Under the pieces are notes generated by a model. That model ran no database searches. It was not told the origin of the DNA and was given only the letters and a program-made list of their open reading frames with translations. From positions 62,001 through 126,000 of the forward strand of contig NZ_AP014636.1 in NCBI RefSeq assembly GCF_001547935.1: a stretch of DNA of 64,000 bases, in the 5' to 3' direction. Position numbers and translations under genes: made by a program. This DNA is from Vibrio tritonius (GTDB lineage Bacteria; Pseudomonadota; Gammaproteobacteria; Enterobacterales; Vibrionaceae). Positions within the stretch are counted from its first letter, which is position 1. Each line of letters opens with the position of its first letter. Positions 63,396-64,000 of the stretch are shown one piece after another.

Positions 63396-63539
63396 ATGAA
63401 TCATACACAAAACGCTCAGCCCGTTTACAAAAAATGGCTATGGTTATTCGCCATTTGGGCTTCTAGTGTCGTTGCACTAGGTATTGTTTCAATGGGCTTT
63501 CGTCTATTGATGACTGCAGCCGGACTCAAAGTGTCTTAA
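63396..63539 (+). CDS. small membrane subunit of the bd-type oxidase (DUF2474/CydX-like)
   Basis: The 47-residue protein MNHTQNAQPVYKKWLWLFAI... has one membrane helix (about 13-40), positive residues before it and WLFAIWASSVVALGIV. Short single-helix proteins at the end of cio/cyd operons (CydX, DUF2474) stabilise the oxidase. The ATG at 63396 has GGAGGAG just upstream; a start at 63381 overlapping the cioB stop is also in frame. Confidence 0.83.
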   Translation: MNHTQNAQPVYKKWLWLFAIWASSVVALGIVSMGFRLLMTAAGLKVS

Positions 63540-63583
63540 GTGGCTGCTTGATGTGTTGAGCTTGCGCATCGCAGGCTTTCTTT

Positions 63584-63613
63584 GCCCCATTTTCGTGGAA
63601 CTGGGGCTTTTTT
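63584..63613 (+). terminator. terminator of the cio operon
   Basis: GCCCCA/TGGGGC with a loop of about 12 bases, followed by seven Ts. Confidence 0.8.
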
Positions 63614-63646
63614 GTTCCGGCGTCGGCGATTATGTTATTGGGTTTG

Positions 63647-63706
63647 TCATATAACCAAAATTATATAAAAATTTCTGTTATATGATTTTATGTTAGTTCT
63701 GTATCT
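63647..63706 (+). promoter_or_regulatory. inverted repeat and shared motifs before cysI
   Basis: TCATATAAC (63647-63655) and GTTATATGA (63677-63685) are a perfect 9-bp inverted repeat. TCTGTTATAT (63674-63683) and TTCTGTATCT (63697-63706) are identical to strings in the mocR-cioA intergenic region. This suggests control by the same regulator. Confidence 0.55.
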
Positions 63707-63763
63707 ACTTGAAACCAAACAGGAGTGCTAATTTTTTCCCATCATTTTGACAATGGATAATAG

Positions 63764-64000
63764 ATGATGAGCAATGAAAAACTCTCCGATAACGAACGTA
63801 TGAAAAGTGAAAGTCACTTACTGCGCGGCACGATTACAGAAGACTTAAAAGACAGAACGACGGGTGGGTTTACTAACGACAATTTTCAATTAATCCGATT
63901 TCATGGAATGTATCAGCAGGATGATCGAGATATCCGTACTGAACGTAGCAAGGAAAAATTGGAGCCATTACATACCGTTATGCTAAGAATTCGCCTACCT
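63764..64000 (+). CDS. cysI: sulfite reductase hemoprotein subunit CysI (N-terminal part)
   Basis: The first 79 residues match Cys[57 protein letters not shown] and MLRIRLP. CysI binds siroheme and a 4Fe-4S cluster and reduces sulfite to sulfide. The gene runs off the window, so the metal-site cysteines are not visible. It starts at ATGATG (63764 or 63767). No cysJ lies upstream, unlike the usual cysJIH order; the 3' neighbours are unknown. Confidence 0.9.
   Translation, partial: MMSNEKLSDNERMKSESHLLRGTITEDLKDRTTGGFTNDNFQLIRFHGMYQQDDRDIRTERSKEKLEPLHTVMLRIRLP

Overview
The window looks like a stretch of the second chromosome of a Vibrio. The evidence is the protein set (SstT, PopT/DUF368, a YcgR-like PilZ protein, Lpp, ShyA-like endopeptidase, CioAB), the codon use, a Qrr-type quorum-sensing small RNA, and a gene order that from memory resembles V. 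cholerae VCA0040 to about VCA0080 (PopT, PilZ protein, DUF523-MerR-photolyase, L,D-transpeptidase, Lpp, helicase, chemoreceptor, pstSCAB, SulP, CBM48 protein, M23 peptidase, GGDEF-EAL). No rRNA, tRNA, CRISPR array, prophage or intact insertion sequence was seen.

Layout. Positions 1-6.3 kb: a cut gene end, serine transporter SstT, a PCuAC-fold protein with lost copper ligands, the lipid-carrier translocase PopT, a sigma-54-driven Qrr RNA with a LuxO-type site, a PilZ c-di-GMP receptor, a small protein and a nuclease/phosphatase-fold protein. 6.5-13 kb: a vitamin ECF transporter operon, then two tandem TPR-GGDEF proteins, one active-looking and one degenerate. 13.4-21.5 kb: DUF523/DUF1722-MerR-photolyase operon, L,D-transpeptidase with Lpp, a DEAD-box helicase and a chemoreceptor. 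22-27.4 kb: Pho-box-controlled pstSCAB and SbmA-type transporter. 27.5-35 kb: YjiH-type permease, SulP carrier, CBM48 protein, M23 endopeptidase and GGDEF-EAL protein. 35-46.6 kb: several regulator-target pairs (LysR/MFS, OhrR/Ohr, TetR/NemA), small proteins, a porin, and a candidate sigma-54-dependent small RNA. 46.8-57.6 kb: phosphosugar mutase, TyrR-box DAHP synthase, MATE pump, threonine aldolase, TSUP-MerR-CMD cluster and a secreted GH5-CBM2 cellulase. 58-64 kb: orphan MetQ under a MetJ-like box, DUF1820, a MocR regulator divergent from a cyanide-insensitive-type bd oxidase, and the start of cysI.

Five copies of one imperfect-palindromic 266-bp element (two with internal deletions) are scattered through intergenic spaces. 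The most interesting non-coding observations are the Qrr gene, a second compact RNA with its own sigma-54 promoter and terminator downstream of the porin gene, and a sequence motif shared by the cioAB and cysI upstream regions beside a MocR regulator.

All calls rest on reading the sequence and on remembered family features; no database search was run. Start codons were moved from the longest reading frame where a Shine-Dalgarno sequence or family alignment favoured an internal start.
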